From NCBI GenBank assembly GCA_948146395.1, contig OX411543.1, positions 20,423,459 to 20,487,458 on the forward strand: DNA of 64,000 nt. Direction: 5' to 3'. The DNA comes from Fragum whitleyi (lineage: Eukaryota > Mollusca > Bivalvia > Cardiida > Cardiidae). Within the stretch, counting starts at the first letter, position 1. Each line of letters starts with the position of its first letter. The notes under the pieces are model-generated. The model did no database searches. It saw nothing but the letters and a program-made list of their open reading frames with translations, and was not told the origin of the DNA. The position numbers were made by a program, and so were the translations under genes. Below, piece after piece: positions 1 to 13,000 of this stretch.

Positions 1-955
1 CATAGTAAAATAGAAAGCTGAGGACACAATTCAAAATAACTGGGAAGAATGTAAACTATTTATACAGGTCAGTTTACATTACCCTTACCTCCACATTTGG
101 CTTCTTTAATATTTAACCTTTCACTTGCTTTTTGTGATTCATGATTCTGCTGAACACAAAGTTCTGACAGAGAAAAAGGCTGAGATCAGCCTGCACAGAT
201 GTGCAGTCTGATCTTAGCCTACTCTGCCTGCTTTCTAAATAATTTCTGAATAAAACATGAGCCAGGGTCATAGATATGTACCAAAATTTAGCAATGTTAA
301 TTAAAACATTAAAATTCATCTTGATAAGGATTAATATGATTCTAATGACATATAGGATTTAGATGAGAAATAATAGATGAGGATTTTCATCACTGACTTT
401 TAACAGGAGCCCTGTATAATAAAAAGAAATTTGAGAACATATGAACAACTTGTCATTGTCATTGTCATTAGAAATACCAGAAGTCTTTGTGTGTGGTCCA
501 TCAGTAAAGAAATAATATTCTAATACATTTAATAGCGAATTAAGCCCCAATACTAAAAAAAATAATCATGGCCCTATTCATTGACTTCAGGAATAGATAC
601 GAGGCGGCCAACAGCATTCTAAAATCAATATTTCATACCCAATCCCTATATTGTTGGTAACAAGTAGGATCATCAATGCACAAAAATTTTGATGATTTCA
701 ATAGCATAGGGTTTGCTTGATGGTCTTTCTTGACGCCCCCTGGAAGAAAAAAAAGCATTCAAAAAATTGTGGACAATGATAAAATTGCTTCTTCAAGCAA
801 TTTCAGCATTTTCCACAATGTTTCTATCCTTAAAAGACAAAGATATGTTAAAGATTTTACCAACAAAATATTGTAATTGACAACTTCTTCATTTTTGATC
901 TGTCCAAAATTTTGTCAACAAACACATGATAACCATGTATATTTGCCCATTTCAG
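1..955 (+). other. FLOT1 intron, left part
   Basis: No coding sequence is recognised. About 113-300 is a hairpin-bearing repeat (GATCAGCCTGCACA ... TGTGCAGTCTGATC at about 182-217), a motif also found near 24743-24800 and 61650-61760. Positions 720-835 hold a second hairpin (AAATTGCTTCTTCAAGCAATTT type) related to the GAAGAAATTGCTT elements listed below. Confidence 0.5.
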
Positions 956-1075
956 GAAATTTACAAAGATCGTAAGAAGTTTTCGAAACAAGTATTTGAC
1001 GTGGCCTCCTCAGACTTGGTCAACATGGGAATCTGTGTGGTCAGTTATACATTGAAGGATATCAGAGATGAGGAG
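956..1075 (+). CDS. FLOT1: FLOT1 exon: end of SPFH domain
   Basis: This 120-nt, 40-codon exon follows a TTTCAG acceptor and ends at GAG before GTATG. It begins [10 protein letters not shown] and ends TLKDIRDEE, phase 0 at both ends. The matching open frame from 926 runs through the acceptor, so its ATG at 926 is intronic and not a start. Upstream exons are outside the window. Confidence 0.95.
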
Positions 1076-4000
1076 GTATGTTACCATGGCAACAGAAGTA
1101 AAGGTTATGCGATTTGAATAGAGAGATCAATGATCTATATCCATTGTTAAGGACAAAAATTATTACAGGTGGCATTAAACCCAATTCAATCAATCAAATC
1201 TTGACCGTTCACTTAGGACTTTAATTCCATAAATTGGGTTAAGATTGTTGTTATATCATTAATACTGCTATGCATCTATGCAGACTGATCTTAGTCTATA
1301 TTGTCTGCCAAGGTATTTTTGAATAGCAGCATATTAATGTGAACAGCAGGGAAGGGTTTGTTTTATCCAGGTCTTATCAGAAGAAGTAACTCATTTGAAT
1401 CATCTTGAAAAATAAATGGAATCCTTAGTAACAGTGGGCTTGCAGAAGACCAAAGTTGTTAAAAGAATTTAATTCCACCAAGAAGTTTAGATGCTACAGG
1501 CCAAAATAAAGAAAATTTTGAAAAAAATCTCCTAAACCACTGGGCCAATAAGGCTGAACTTGACAGGATGTGCCATGTATAAAGCCCTACTAAAGAATTC
1601 TTTCCATGGAAAGCTCTGTCTTAATTTACTTATATTTTTGTCAATTTTGATATGGTTATTAAGATGACTGATTTACGACCATCATGTTCGTCTTGTCTTG
1701 ACATTAACAATCTGTCAATAATCTTTCTAGTTTCCATCTAGAAAACAATATTCATTGAAAATGTAATTGAATTATCCATATGACACATATATCAAGAAGA
1801 TTTTAATTAGTTGCAACAGAAGTTTTACTGAAAAAAAATTACCTTATTTAGATTGCCACCAGTAATTCTTATCTGAAACCTGGAAGTAAAATTTAATTTA
1901 CAAAATGTAAATGACAAATTTATTTAATTATCTTATTGCTTCATACTGTGGATTTTGAAAATGCTATGCAGTTGTTGTATGCATGTTTTATCTTCATTAA
2001 CTTATTCTTGAATCATGAACATCTTTGGTGTGTATCAAAGTCATGAATACCAAAGTAAAATGATTACGAAACAAGGTAAAAAATTTTACCAATGCCCTCA
2101 TTTTCATATCAAATGAGCAAAGGTGAAATATTACCAGATTTGGTTTGCAGCTTGAGGTCAGATGAAAAACTTAAAGTACTTCAAGTTCTGGGGGTCAGTT
2201 TGAAACTATTGTTAGAGTCTATTAATATGTATAAGCACTTACAACAGTGATGTACTGAGCCCTTAACCTGCAATAAAGACGACAAAAACTATTTAAGTAT
2301 TATTACATAGTAGACTAAACCCCAATTATTAAGTTAATTGATCTCAAGTAGAGATAAAAGTTGAAATGTAAAACATGTCTTAATGTCATAACTAAGGTCT
2401 TATGCTTCATTATTTATCTTATAAATAGTATGAAAGGTGAAGTCATAAGGCATTATAATTTAGAAATGCTCAAAATTCTATATTGATTCTTCCGTAATTA
2501 AAGGCAATCAGATTGGGCCCTGAAAAGTTAAGTTAAACATGTTCAGTGTTAACCACATGTTTTATTTTTAGATTGCTTAGATTTGCTTCCTTGAGTTACA
2601 GCATAGCATTATGATGTGACCAGTTCTGTAAAGATTCTTAGTTGCTTTGTACAAAATGCATGTCTATAGAATACACTTCATAGTGTTTCCAAACCACTCA
2701 TTAGGACAGACTAGTAATTTATTTGACAAGAAATGAATGTCCTATGCCTGAAGTCCTTAACCATTGTCATGCTGAATAAAAATATTTGGCAAAAAAATGC
2801 AGAAAAAACAATGGGCTGAAAGCACTTAATGCCGTAAGTGAATGGGTATTTATATTGAAAATATGAATCCTTAACTTTTAAAATTGGCAAATAGGCTGGT
2901 CTTCGTCAATACCTCCTGCCATAGCCTGAATATTGCAAGTTCAGCATGACAATATTTAATATAGTAATTATGGTTTCTAACTGGCAAGGACATTGGACCT
3001 GATACAAGATACTGTAACCCATTCACACACAATGTTGCCTTTTGCTGCCCCTTGAGAAAAAGAATTGGAGAAAAAGGGTTTACATTGAATAAATTGCTTG
3101 CTACAACAGCATAGTTGCAAAAAGGCATTTGCAATTCTATTTCAGGAAATGGTTTAAACCTATTTATTTTAACATAGATTGGGACATAAGTTCTCACAAC
3201 TTAGATTAATTCCTCTTGATTCTGCTTCCTCGAAAATTAACCAGTACTTGCACCAAATGTGTGGGCCAAGAAAAGAACCAAGATTGATAGCTGCTCCCCG
3301 GAAACGAACCTAGGACCTTTAGGTGAAGAGGCCGACTCCCTACTTGTAGACCAGGGACACCACACCACACTAAATCCAAAAAATAACGAAACAATCTGAA
3401 ACTTTTATCATGTCAGTTGAATTAAGGAGATTTAGTTGCCTCATGTAGATTTCTTATATGCTTGCTTTTGATTTAATATATGATTATTTTATCTATTGTG
3501 AAAAAGAGGCCCATCTGCGAAAGTTGGGTATTTTTATGCCCGGCATGTCTGTCCACTGCTCTCTATCTGCCAAAACTTTACAAATAAACTAAAAATTTTC
3601 CTAACTTTAACTTAAACATTGGGTTACAATGCTCATATTTCATAAGAAGGCTCCTAATACATATCATTGAATGTCTGGTTGGAGGTTATCCTGCAAGGTC
3701 AATTATCAAGGTCATGTTTAATGAAAGAAGAATAACTTTTGAGGGGCATTAATTTTGAAATTCAATTTGATTTAATTTTGTAACTTGTTAACAAAACATA
3801 CTAGCTATGTTTGCAACAGTTCTGAAGCTTCAGTATAATAGCCAACCTGGCCAATGTTACAGTTATTTACATACAGCGTTTGACTCTTACCTCTGTGCAA
3901 TAAAATTTATGAAATTAATGAGTCCAAGCTTAAAGTCAGGAGTCAAAATTTTATACTAGGGGAAATATTGTTGAAAAGAAGAAATTGCTTGTTGCAAGAA

Positions 4001-7000
4001 ATTTCTTCTTTCCAACACTATTGCCTCAAAAATTTTTTTTAAAAATTCTGGATCGAAGACTTGATAACCTCATTTATGATTGAAAAGTCGATCTGACTCC
4101 TCCATTGCAAAATGAGGGAGTCCAGCCTTTGAAACTAGAAGTCTCAGATTCCTGGACACCCCTTAGAGTTGAACCCTGACAAAGCCAGAATGGTCCTCTT
4201 CACATAATAGATTGCATAGTATGAATGATTGCAAGCTATATATTTGCAATGTAGCTAGAAATGTGTCAATTTTCAGGGCCTTATTTGATTGTCTTGAATG
4301 TTCTATGATACATGAATTTAAAAATTATATACTTGTATACAAAATGTAATTTAGTTAGATACTCTAAGCTGGTGAAACATATTTTTTATCATTATGGAAT
4401 TTCTAACAAATAGTCGATAGTTAAAATCCAGGATGATGTCATGTAGTTTAATTTGAGCATTACAACTTTACTGAAAAAAATTATATCAAGACATTTTTCT
4501 TCTGTTTGACAATTTGTAGATGAATCAGAAATAATTCAAATTAGGACTGTTGGATTAAGGAATAATACCCTGTATTGTCTTTAAAATGTGATCAAGCTGC
4601 TGTACTGTATTTGTTCAATTTTCACTTGATTTAATCACATGGGCTTTGGTCACATGCTTCACTTGTTCCTCCACCAGAGACCTCTCTTCAGTTAAATTAA
4701 AGAGTGCTTATAAATAGGAAGGCAGTTAAAATACATGTACTGTCCTGTCTCTATTGGGTCATGGCCTCGATTCCACCAGGAGAGTATAAACTGAAATCTA
4801 GAGGTGGTGATTTCTATTTCAAAATGTATAATGGCATTATTAATGCTGCATCTAATCATGTATAGGCCTTTACTAAGGATATTAAAGTGAAAAAAAGCTA
4901 GGCCTTTACGGCACTTGAATTTCCCTATTAATCCATGTTTTTCTTGTTAACACCCGGAATAAGTCTGCTAGCATTTGCCTATAACGATCAAAAATGCACA
5001 TTTTATGCAATAATGTGCAGTATTATTCTATTTTACTTGATGGATATTACATTCAGTAAAATAGGGGCTGAAATATATAGTTAACTCTGGTTATAATCAA
5101 AGAAAACAGAGCTATTGCCAGAGTGGATATTTTGAATTTTAGATTGAAATATATTTCTAAAATACTCATGTCAATCCTATATTGTGAGTATTGATTTGAA
5201 GTGTCTTGTCAAAATGATTCAAATGAATACCCATAATTTAGAGTTTATAAGATTTAAGATTTTTCACTGTAATCTAGATCATAAAAATAAAAGATTGTTT
5301 TATCCAACTATCATGTAAGTAGTTGAATATTCTTCAAAAAAAAGTCCTATGCATTTTATTGTAAGGAATTTTGACTGTGAACATATATAAGCCTGTGTGT
5401 GACATTTCCAACAATTTTCACATGTAAACAAGGCATAAACTTTGAGGAGCCTAGAAAGTCACTTACTGGAAAAAAAAAAAATCCCAGACCTCCCAAAGAA
5501 GTGTTCAGACCTTATCTGGACTGACTGTGCAAATTCTCAGAGTCTTTGCTTTGCTCAGCATGTAAAATCGTTGGAAATTTCATGTACAGGCTCTTATCCC
5601 TTCATGCCTTTTATCACAAGAAAGGTGGTAAGTATTTGAGTTTATATTATTTTCACTTTGTTGTTTTGTGTATGTATGTGCTGTTTGTATGTGATTTATA
5701 GGGATACCTGAAAGCCTTGGGTATGAAGAGGACGGCTGAAGTTCAGAGAGACGCAAAGATCGGCGAGGCCGAGGCCAGAAAAGATGCGGGTATTAAGGTG
5801 ATATAAAATCACTGTGTGGTGACATTCTGTATAACTCTTTTTATGTACAGCTCATTAACATAGAGGAAGGCGGAGCTTCATAACATATATGCAAATGCAA
5901 GGGGTGTGGTTTAATGGTTATTGTGTGCAAATTCAAAGCATTTGAAAAAAACCCTTTTTTTGATTGGTATTAAAGTCAACCATTCCTTTAATTTCACAGG
6001 GAAGTCAATTTCAAACAATCATTTATTTTAACAAATAAATTTCATGAAACAAAAGTTTTATAAATGATTTGGTTTTGCATACAATTACACTTTGCCACAC
6101 CCCTCAGAGCTGTTCCATCATCTTTCACATCAATGTTTCACTGTGTTCCACATTCTCTATCTAAATAGGGATATCTAAGGTCCCTGGGTATGGCTAGAAC
6201 CGCCCAGGTTAAACGAGATGCAAGAGTCGGGGAGGCAGAAGCACAGAAGGATGCTGGTATTAAGGTGACGTAGAAACTAATTTGTGTTGTAGAAAAATTA
6301 CTTGTATTTCCCAAGTGAACGTCTTTAATTGTCAAAATATTCTTGAGTTATTTGAATGAAAGATTACTGGAAGGATTTTAAAGGCATTTGAAAGGAAATA
6401 TTAAAAGTTTAAACACATGGGGTGGGGGATGGGAATAGCAGTGGTTAGAATCTCATTTTGTGTGCTTTTAATGCCATATTTAGGTACTGAGATATTACTT
6501 TCTGACTTTCAGAGTTAATCAGGTAAACATTTTGAAGCTGAAGAAAGGTGTAATGGGCTTTAACCTTTAAAATTTTTTGGCAAATTGTTGCAAAATCAAA
6601 GGGCTCAAAGCACTGGACACACTAAATGTGAGTCAGTATTCATTTTGAAAATTAAATTTTTAAGCTTTTCTGGTTTCTAAAAAGGAAAAACAGGTTGTAT
6701 ATACAAAGATCAGACTGCACATATGTGCAGGCTGATGTTTGTTTAAAGCTCCTGCCAAGGCAGGAATATTCCGGGTTCAGCATGGCAAGGGTTAATATTA
6801 CAGTGGGGAAAGGGAAAGAACCCTCATTATAGTAGTACAGATCACCTTATATAAATTTGTATTTTTATAAACCAAGTTAGTTGGTGACAACCAAGACAAA
6901 CAAAAATTACCACTGTTCAAATCATCTTGTGCATTGGATTCAGAATCATGGGGTCCTGGGTTTGATACTGGCTGTGGCCTTTATTTTTTCCATCCTTTCT

Positions 7001-10000
7001 CCTACAAATGAGGAATAATCCTAATATACATGGGGGATGAGCAGCTCAAGGCTCAGAAAGGATGTTGTGAAAGTACTGGTGAGGGAAATACTAGGTTAGG
7101 TGCTCCAGCTGCGCAATTTTACTGCAAAATTGGTTAAAGTTTTGTGGATGGTCATTCTGACATATAAAGAAATTGCCTAACTCAAGAATATTTTAACAAA
7201 CACCATGTCTCAGTTAAATCTTGTTCCATTGCATGGCTGCACGCTTTTGAAAATAAAAAAAAAGACGAAGGAAATGCCCCCAATCTTAATACTAAAGGAA
7301 CTTAGATCTAATTTTCTAAGAGAAACTTATTGAATACTTGTGCAATTCTCTTTATTTCTTTGTTATTCAGATAAGATAATGCCTTTATTTGATAGCATAA
7401 AATGATTTAACTATAAATTTAAATTTTTCTTCCTTAACAAATAGTCACAAAATCCCAGCCGGTTCTATTATTAGTCATCTTTTGCAATGATTCATTTGTT
7501 GGGAGGGCCAAATCTGCTTCTGTCAACCCTAAGTTGATACAGAATAGATTATTGTTCATCAACGAGACAGCGCAACACTATTATAAGTGCCTATGAATTT
7601 ATAGGCACTTACAATAGCATTGCGCTGACCCCTCAACATATCAAAACAAAAGTCAAAGCCTAAGAACAATGCAAAATTCTTTGGATGAAGTTCTAACTTT
7701 TTTGATCGCTATTGGCCGAGCCTGGCTATCACATTCGGTAAAGTTTTGGACTTTCAATCCTGGGATTGAGAGTTCCAATTATGGCTCTGCCTACTTTCAT
7801 CTGACGCCTTACAATAAACATTGTGACAAGCATCATCACACCAATCGGCAAATGACAATTAGTACGCCTAAGTGGGATAGACAGCTGGCAGCTTGTATGA
7901 ATTGTAGTATTTTTTCTGGTATGAGAAACAACATGAAGCCATTGGAATGTGCACTTGCCACTGCGATAACACTGCAAGAATGTTGAAAGTGGTGTTAAAA
8001 CGAAATCAAACTATCAATTAAACTGTGAATTTATGATAATGGTAAAGTACTGCTTTACTCATATTTGATATCACTTCCAATGATGTAGTGCTTAATTGTT
8101 GTAAGTGCCTATATTTTGTAAATAACATACTTTGAAAAGCAAGGGGGTCAGTGCAAAATTATTGTAAGTGTCTATCTATTGATAGGCACTGAGAATAATT
8201 TGGTGCTGACCCCTGAATAGGCACTAATGCCATTATATTACAGACATAGTATAGCAAGGGATCATGGTAAAACTATTGCCAGTGCCAATATTTATCTCAT
8301 AACTATACAAATATCCGTTTGAGAACATCCAATATGATATTTTTAGCTCACCTGAGCACATCGTGCTTAAGGAAAGCTTTTGTGATCATTGAATATCCAT
8401 CGTGCGTCGTCTGTCTTCCGCGTCAACAATCTTAGTGTTAACACTCTAGAGGCCACAAATATGGCCCAATCTTCATGAAACTTGGTCAGAATGTTGGCCA
8501 GGTCACAAGGCTGAACCCTATTGAAAATGGGATGGATCTATGCCATATCAAAGGGCCTTAATGACAATTTTCTTGTTTACACTCTAGAGGCCACAAATAT
8601 GGCCCAATCTTCATGAAACTTGGTCAGATTGTTGGCCAGGTCACAAGGATTAACCCTATGAATAATGGGAAGGATCCATGCCATATCACAGAAAAAGGGG
8701 CCTTAATGACATTTATCTTGTTTACGCTCTAGAGGCCACAAATATGGCCCAATCTTCATGAAACCTGTTCAGAATGTTTGTCAGGTCACAAGGATTAACC
8801 CTATTGAAAATGGGAAGGATCCATGCCATATCACAGGAAAAGGGGCCTTAATGACATTTATCTTGTTTATGCTCTAGAGGCCACAAATATGCCTAAGTTT
8901 TCATGAAACTTCGTCAGTATGTTGGTCAAGTGACAAAGATTAATCATTTTGAAAATGGAAAGGACCCATGCCATATCACAGGAAAAGGAGCCTTAATGAT
9001 AATTTTCTTGTTATAACTCAACAGGCCACAATTTTGGTTGGAACTTTTTGAAACTTGGTTTGGTGTAGAAATTATCTCCTTCATGACATCTGCCTATTTA
9101 AATGATGTGATGTCCAAGGGGTCAAAGAGACTCAGGTGAGCATTCAAGGACCATCATGGTCCTCTTGTTTATGATATCACATAGTTATTTTTAGAACAAT
9201 GATATAATGCAGTTATTTTTTGAAGCTTGCATTTCAGTTAGAAACATAGACAAAGGTAGAGGTTATACGATAAATACAATACATGCTAAGTGCTTTGTAT
9301 GAGAAAAAATATCTAACTCGGTTGTGGGAATTGATAATTGTATTGGCAGAGCCTCAACAATGATCAATTCTCCCAACCTTGTTAGATAGTATTTCTCATA
9401 CAAATCTCTAAGTATGTATTATATATATCTATAGGCACTGGCTATAGTTTTCCCATGATCCCTGAATGGGCAATAAACAGCAATTTTAAGAACTGCGGAA
9501 ATGGAAATAAGGCATTATCAAAAGAATTCCAACATTGATTTGGTGCCAAAATTAAGTATGCACTACCATAAGTTCTGAAAAAATTGCTGCAGCTTCAGCT
9601 AAAATTATATGTTCCTGTGTTTGACAATAGCACATAACTTGCACATGTCCAAAAGTTATATTTTACTAAGGTTTTAATCAGTAAGATTTTTGCTGCAAAT
9701 GCATGGTCAGTGTGCTTGTGTATTATGAATGTTAAACACAATTTCAGTGTTTCGATATTTAAGTCAGTAAAGGAAATCAAGAATAACCTGTGTAGTTTTA
9801 TCATAGCCTCTACTGTCTGCTCTTGACTTCTACTCTTGTAGGAAAATTGGTTGCAATGGCAAAATACTGGAAATTTGTTTGAATTGGAAATTAGAATTAG
9901 CAGTCTCAGAGTAATCACTTTAAAACTTAAGGATGGCATTATTATTTTCTACGCCATTCTCAATTTTTGATAAGCCAATTTGATAATCTAAACATTTGTT

Positions 10001-13000
10001 TTATTAGTCCCCCACCGGTTACCGGTTGGGGGACTATAGGTTTGCTCGATTCCATCCGTCCGTCCGTCTGTCCGTCTGTCTGTCCGTCTGTCCGTCTGTC
10101 CGTCACGCTTTTGTCCGGGCTATATCTTCTAAACCATATGTGCTAGCAACTTCAAACTTGGTACACTTATAGATCTCATTGGGGAGAAGTGTCATGTTCA
10201 AGAACCGTTACTCTGCCACGCCCACTTTTTGAGTTATTGCCCTTTGTTGTTTTTACCCTTACATTCTTGTCCGGATCATATCTCCTAAACTATGTGTGCT
10301 AGCAACTTCAAACTTTGTACACTTATAGATCTCATTGAGGAGAAGTGTCATGTTCAAGATCCATAACTCTGCCACGTCCACTTTTTGAGTTATTGCCCTT
10401 TGTTGTTTTTACCCTTACATTCTTGTCCAGAATATATCTCTTAAACTATAAGTGCTAGCAACTTCAAGCTTTGTACACTTATAGATCTCATTCAGGCGAA
10501 TTGTCATGTTCAAGATCCATAACTCTGCCACGCCCACTTTTTGAGTTATTGCCCATTGTTGTTTTTACCCTAACATTCTTGTCCGGATCATATCTCCTAA
10601 ACTATAAGTGCTAGCAACTTCAAACTTTGTACACTTATAGATCTCATTGAGGACAAGTGTCATGTTCAAGATCAATAACTCTGCCACGCCCACTTTTTGA
10701 GTTATTGCCCTTTGTTGTTTTGACCCTTACATTCTTGTCCGGAACATATCTCCTAAAGTATGTGTGCTAGCAACTTCAAACTTTGCACACTTATAGATCT
10801 CATTGAGGCGAAGTGTCATGTTCAAAACCCATAACTCTGCCAAGCCCACTTTTTGAGTTATTGCCCTTTGTTGTTTTGACCCTTACATTCTTGTCCGGAT
10901 CATATCTCCTAAACTATAAGTGCTAGCAACTTCAAACTTTGTACACTTATAGATCTCATTGAGGAGAAGTGTCATGTTCAAGAACTGTTACTCTGCCACT
11001 CCCACTTTTTGAGTTATTGCCCTTTGTTGTGTTTACCCTTACATTCTTGTCCGGAACATATCTCCTAAACTATATGTGCTAGCAACATCAAACTTGGTAC
11101 ACTTATAGATCTCATTGAGGACAAGTGTCATGTTCAAGATCCATAACTCTGCCACGCCCACTTTTTGAGTTATTGCCCTTTGTTGTTTCTACTCTTACAT
11201 TCTTGTCCGGATCATATCTCCTAAACTAAAAGTACCAGCAACTTCAAACTTTTTACACTTATAGATCTCATTGAGGACAAGTGTCATGTACAAGAACTGT
11301 TATTCTGCCACGCCCACTTTTTAAGTTATTGCCCTTTGTTTTTTCTACCCTTACATTTTTGTCCGGATCATATCTCCTAAACCATAAGTGCTAGCAACTT
11401 TAAACTTTGTACACTGATAGATCTTATCAAGGACAAGTGTCATGTACAAGAACTGTTACTCTGCCATGTCCACTTTTTGAGTTATTGCCCTTTATTGTTT
11501 TTAGTCTTACATTCTTGTCCGGATCATATCTCCTAAACTATAAGTGCTAGCAACTTTAAACTTTTACAGTTATAGATCTAGTAAGTAGGAGATATATTAT
11601 AAGAGAGGATTTTTTGTTATCCGGTGGGGGACTCCTGTATTGCATCGCAATACGACATGCACTTGTTTCTTTTACCTTTTATTGTTGTTTTCTGCATGTG
11701 GGTAGATGGTCTGTAATTTAATAGCAAAAACGAAATATTGGGCTTTGATTCACAGTAACTGTTGTCAATGCAACACTTAATTAAAAGATACAACAATAAT
11801 ACTCACACTACTAATATATTCCCAACATATTTAGCAGTACTAATATATTAACAGTATGTATACCATGAAAGGCCACAAATTGAGGTTCATTATATTTTTG
11901 TTTCACTCTTCTTTTATTAGCTCATCTGTCCAAAAAGTTCCTAAAGAGAGCTACTCTTTCAATGTTTTCTCTTCCCAAACCATTTTACTGATCATCCTGA
12001 AACTAAGCAGGGATGAAGCTCTTCCAAAAGTGTTAAATTGAGAAAATTGTTCTCCTGTCAAACGATTTTTTTTGTTTATTTTATTCTTCAATCTTGTCAA
12101 TTTATGAGAGTACTTACTGAGATGTGGCATGTAGTAAATTATGGTCCTCTTGTTCAAGTTTATCTGTTTTTGTTTATTGGTCTTGATTGCAAAAATAGTT
12201 TTATCAGCACATTGTAAATTGCCCGATAACTGTTGTTTTATGAGAAACCTGTAACCAAACAGTCATCTATGTTCAAATGTTCATTGATTTGTATGCTATA
12301 GGGGTCAGTGCAAAATTGTATAAAGTGCCCATAAATATATCATATTGGCGTTTAATTCAATTTTGCACTGACCTCTAAACAATACCAATTTGCCATTTAT
12401 TGCATGCAGTGATCTTTATTTAATCTTTTTGGTTGTATAAGAAAATCTAGAAAGAATTAAGGTTCTGTGAAAATACCATAATGTGAATTTCAACTCTGAA
12501 AGAAATGTTTGCAGTTTTGGTTTAAAAAAACGTTTTTTTTTTAAAAGATAGTAAAAAACAGAAATTAAATTGAGCATAGAAAAATATATATTTGCTGATT
12601 GAAGTTATTCAAGTCAATGTTTACCTTAAGCTAGTGGATTTGTATGGACTATTTACTTAAGGAGTCCAAAGTTTGCAATGAAACTTATTTGCTACATTTA
12701 GTTCATTCTCCTTTAATCATATTCTTTTCAATATCATGCAATAAAATTCCTATTCTTATTTTCACTTTATTCTATTTTTTTTTTCAATTTCCAACCTCAA
12801 TATTTTATAAATTTCCCAGGAAGCTGAGGCAGAAGAAAGAAGAATGGCCGCAAGATTTGCTAATGATATTGAAATTGCCCATGCTCAGAGAGACTTTGAA
12901 CTCAAGAAAGCTGCTTATGATCAAGAAGTGTCTGGTAAACAGGCCCAGAGTAACCTGGCTGCTGATCTACAGGTAGGCGGGCTTATCAGTTAGTTTTGGT

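Noticed and set aside
7669..7986. 105-codon open frame with an 82-codon antisense frame
   Set aside because: Both lie in a diverged SINE-like element.
8444..9000. CRISPR-like direct repeats
   Set aside because: The units are contiguous tandem repeats of about 145 bp without unique spacers, in an animal genome. They are the core of a Helentron-like element.
9595..9939. 114-codon minus-strand open frame
   Set aside because: No recognisable motif, no splice support and ordinary AT-rich composition; chance in an intron.
12644..12976. 110-codon plus-strand open frame over a FLOT1 exon
   Set aside because: It is in a different frame from the flotillin coding sequence, which fits the splice sites and the family. 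The same holds for 22755-22937 and 24468-24650.
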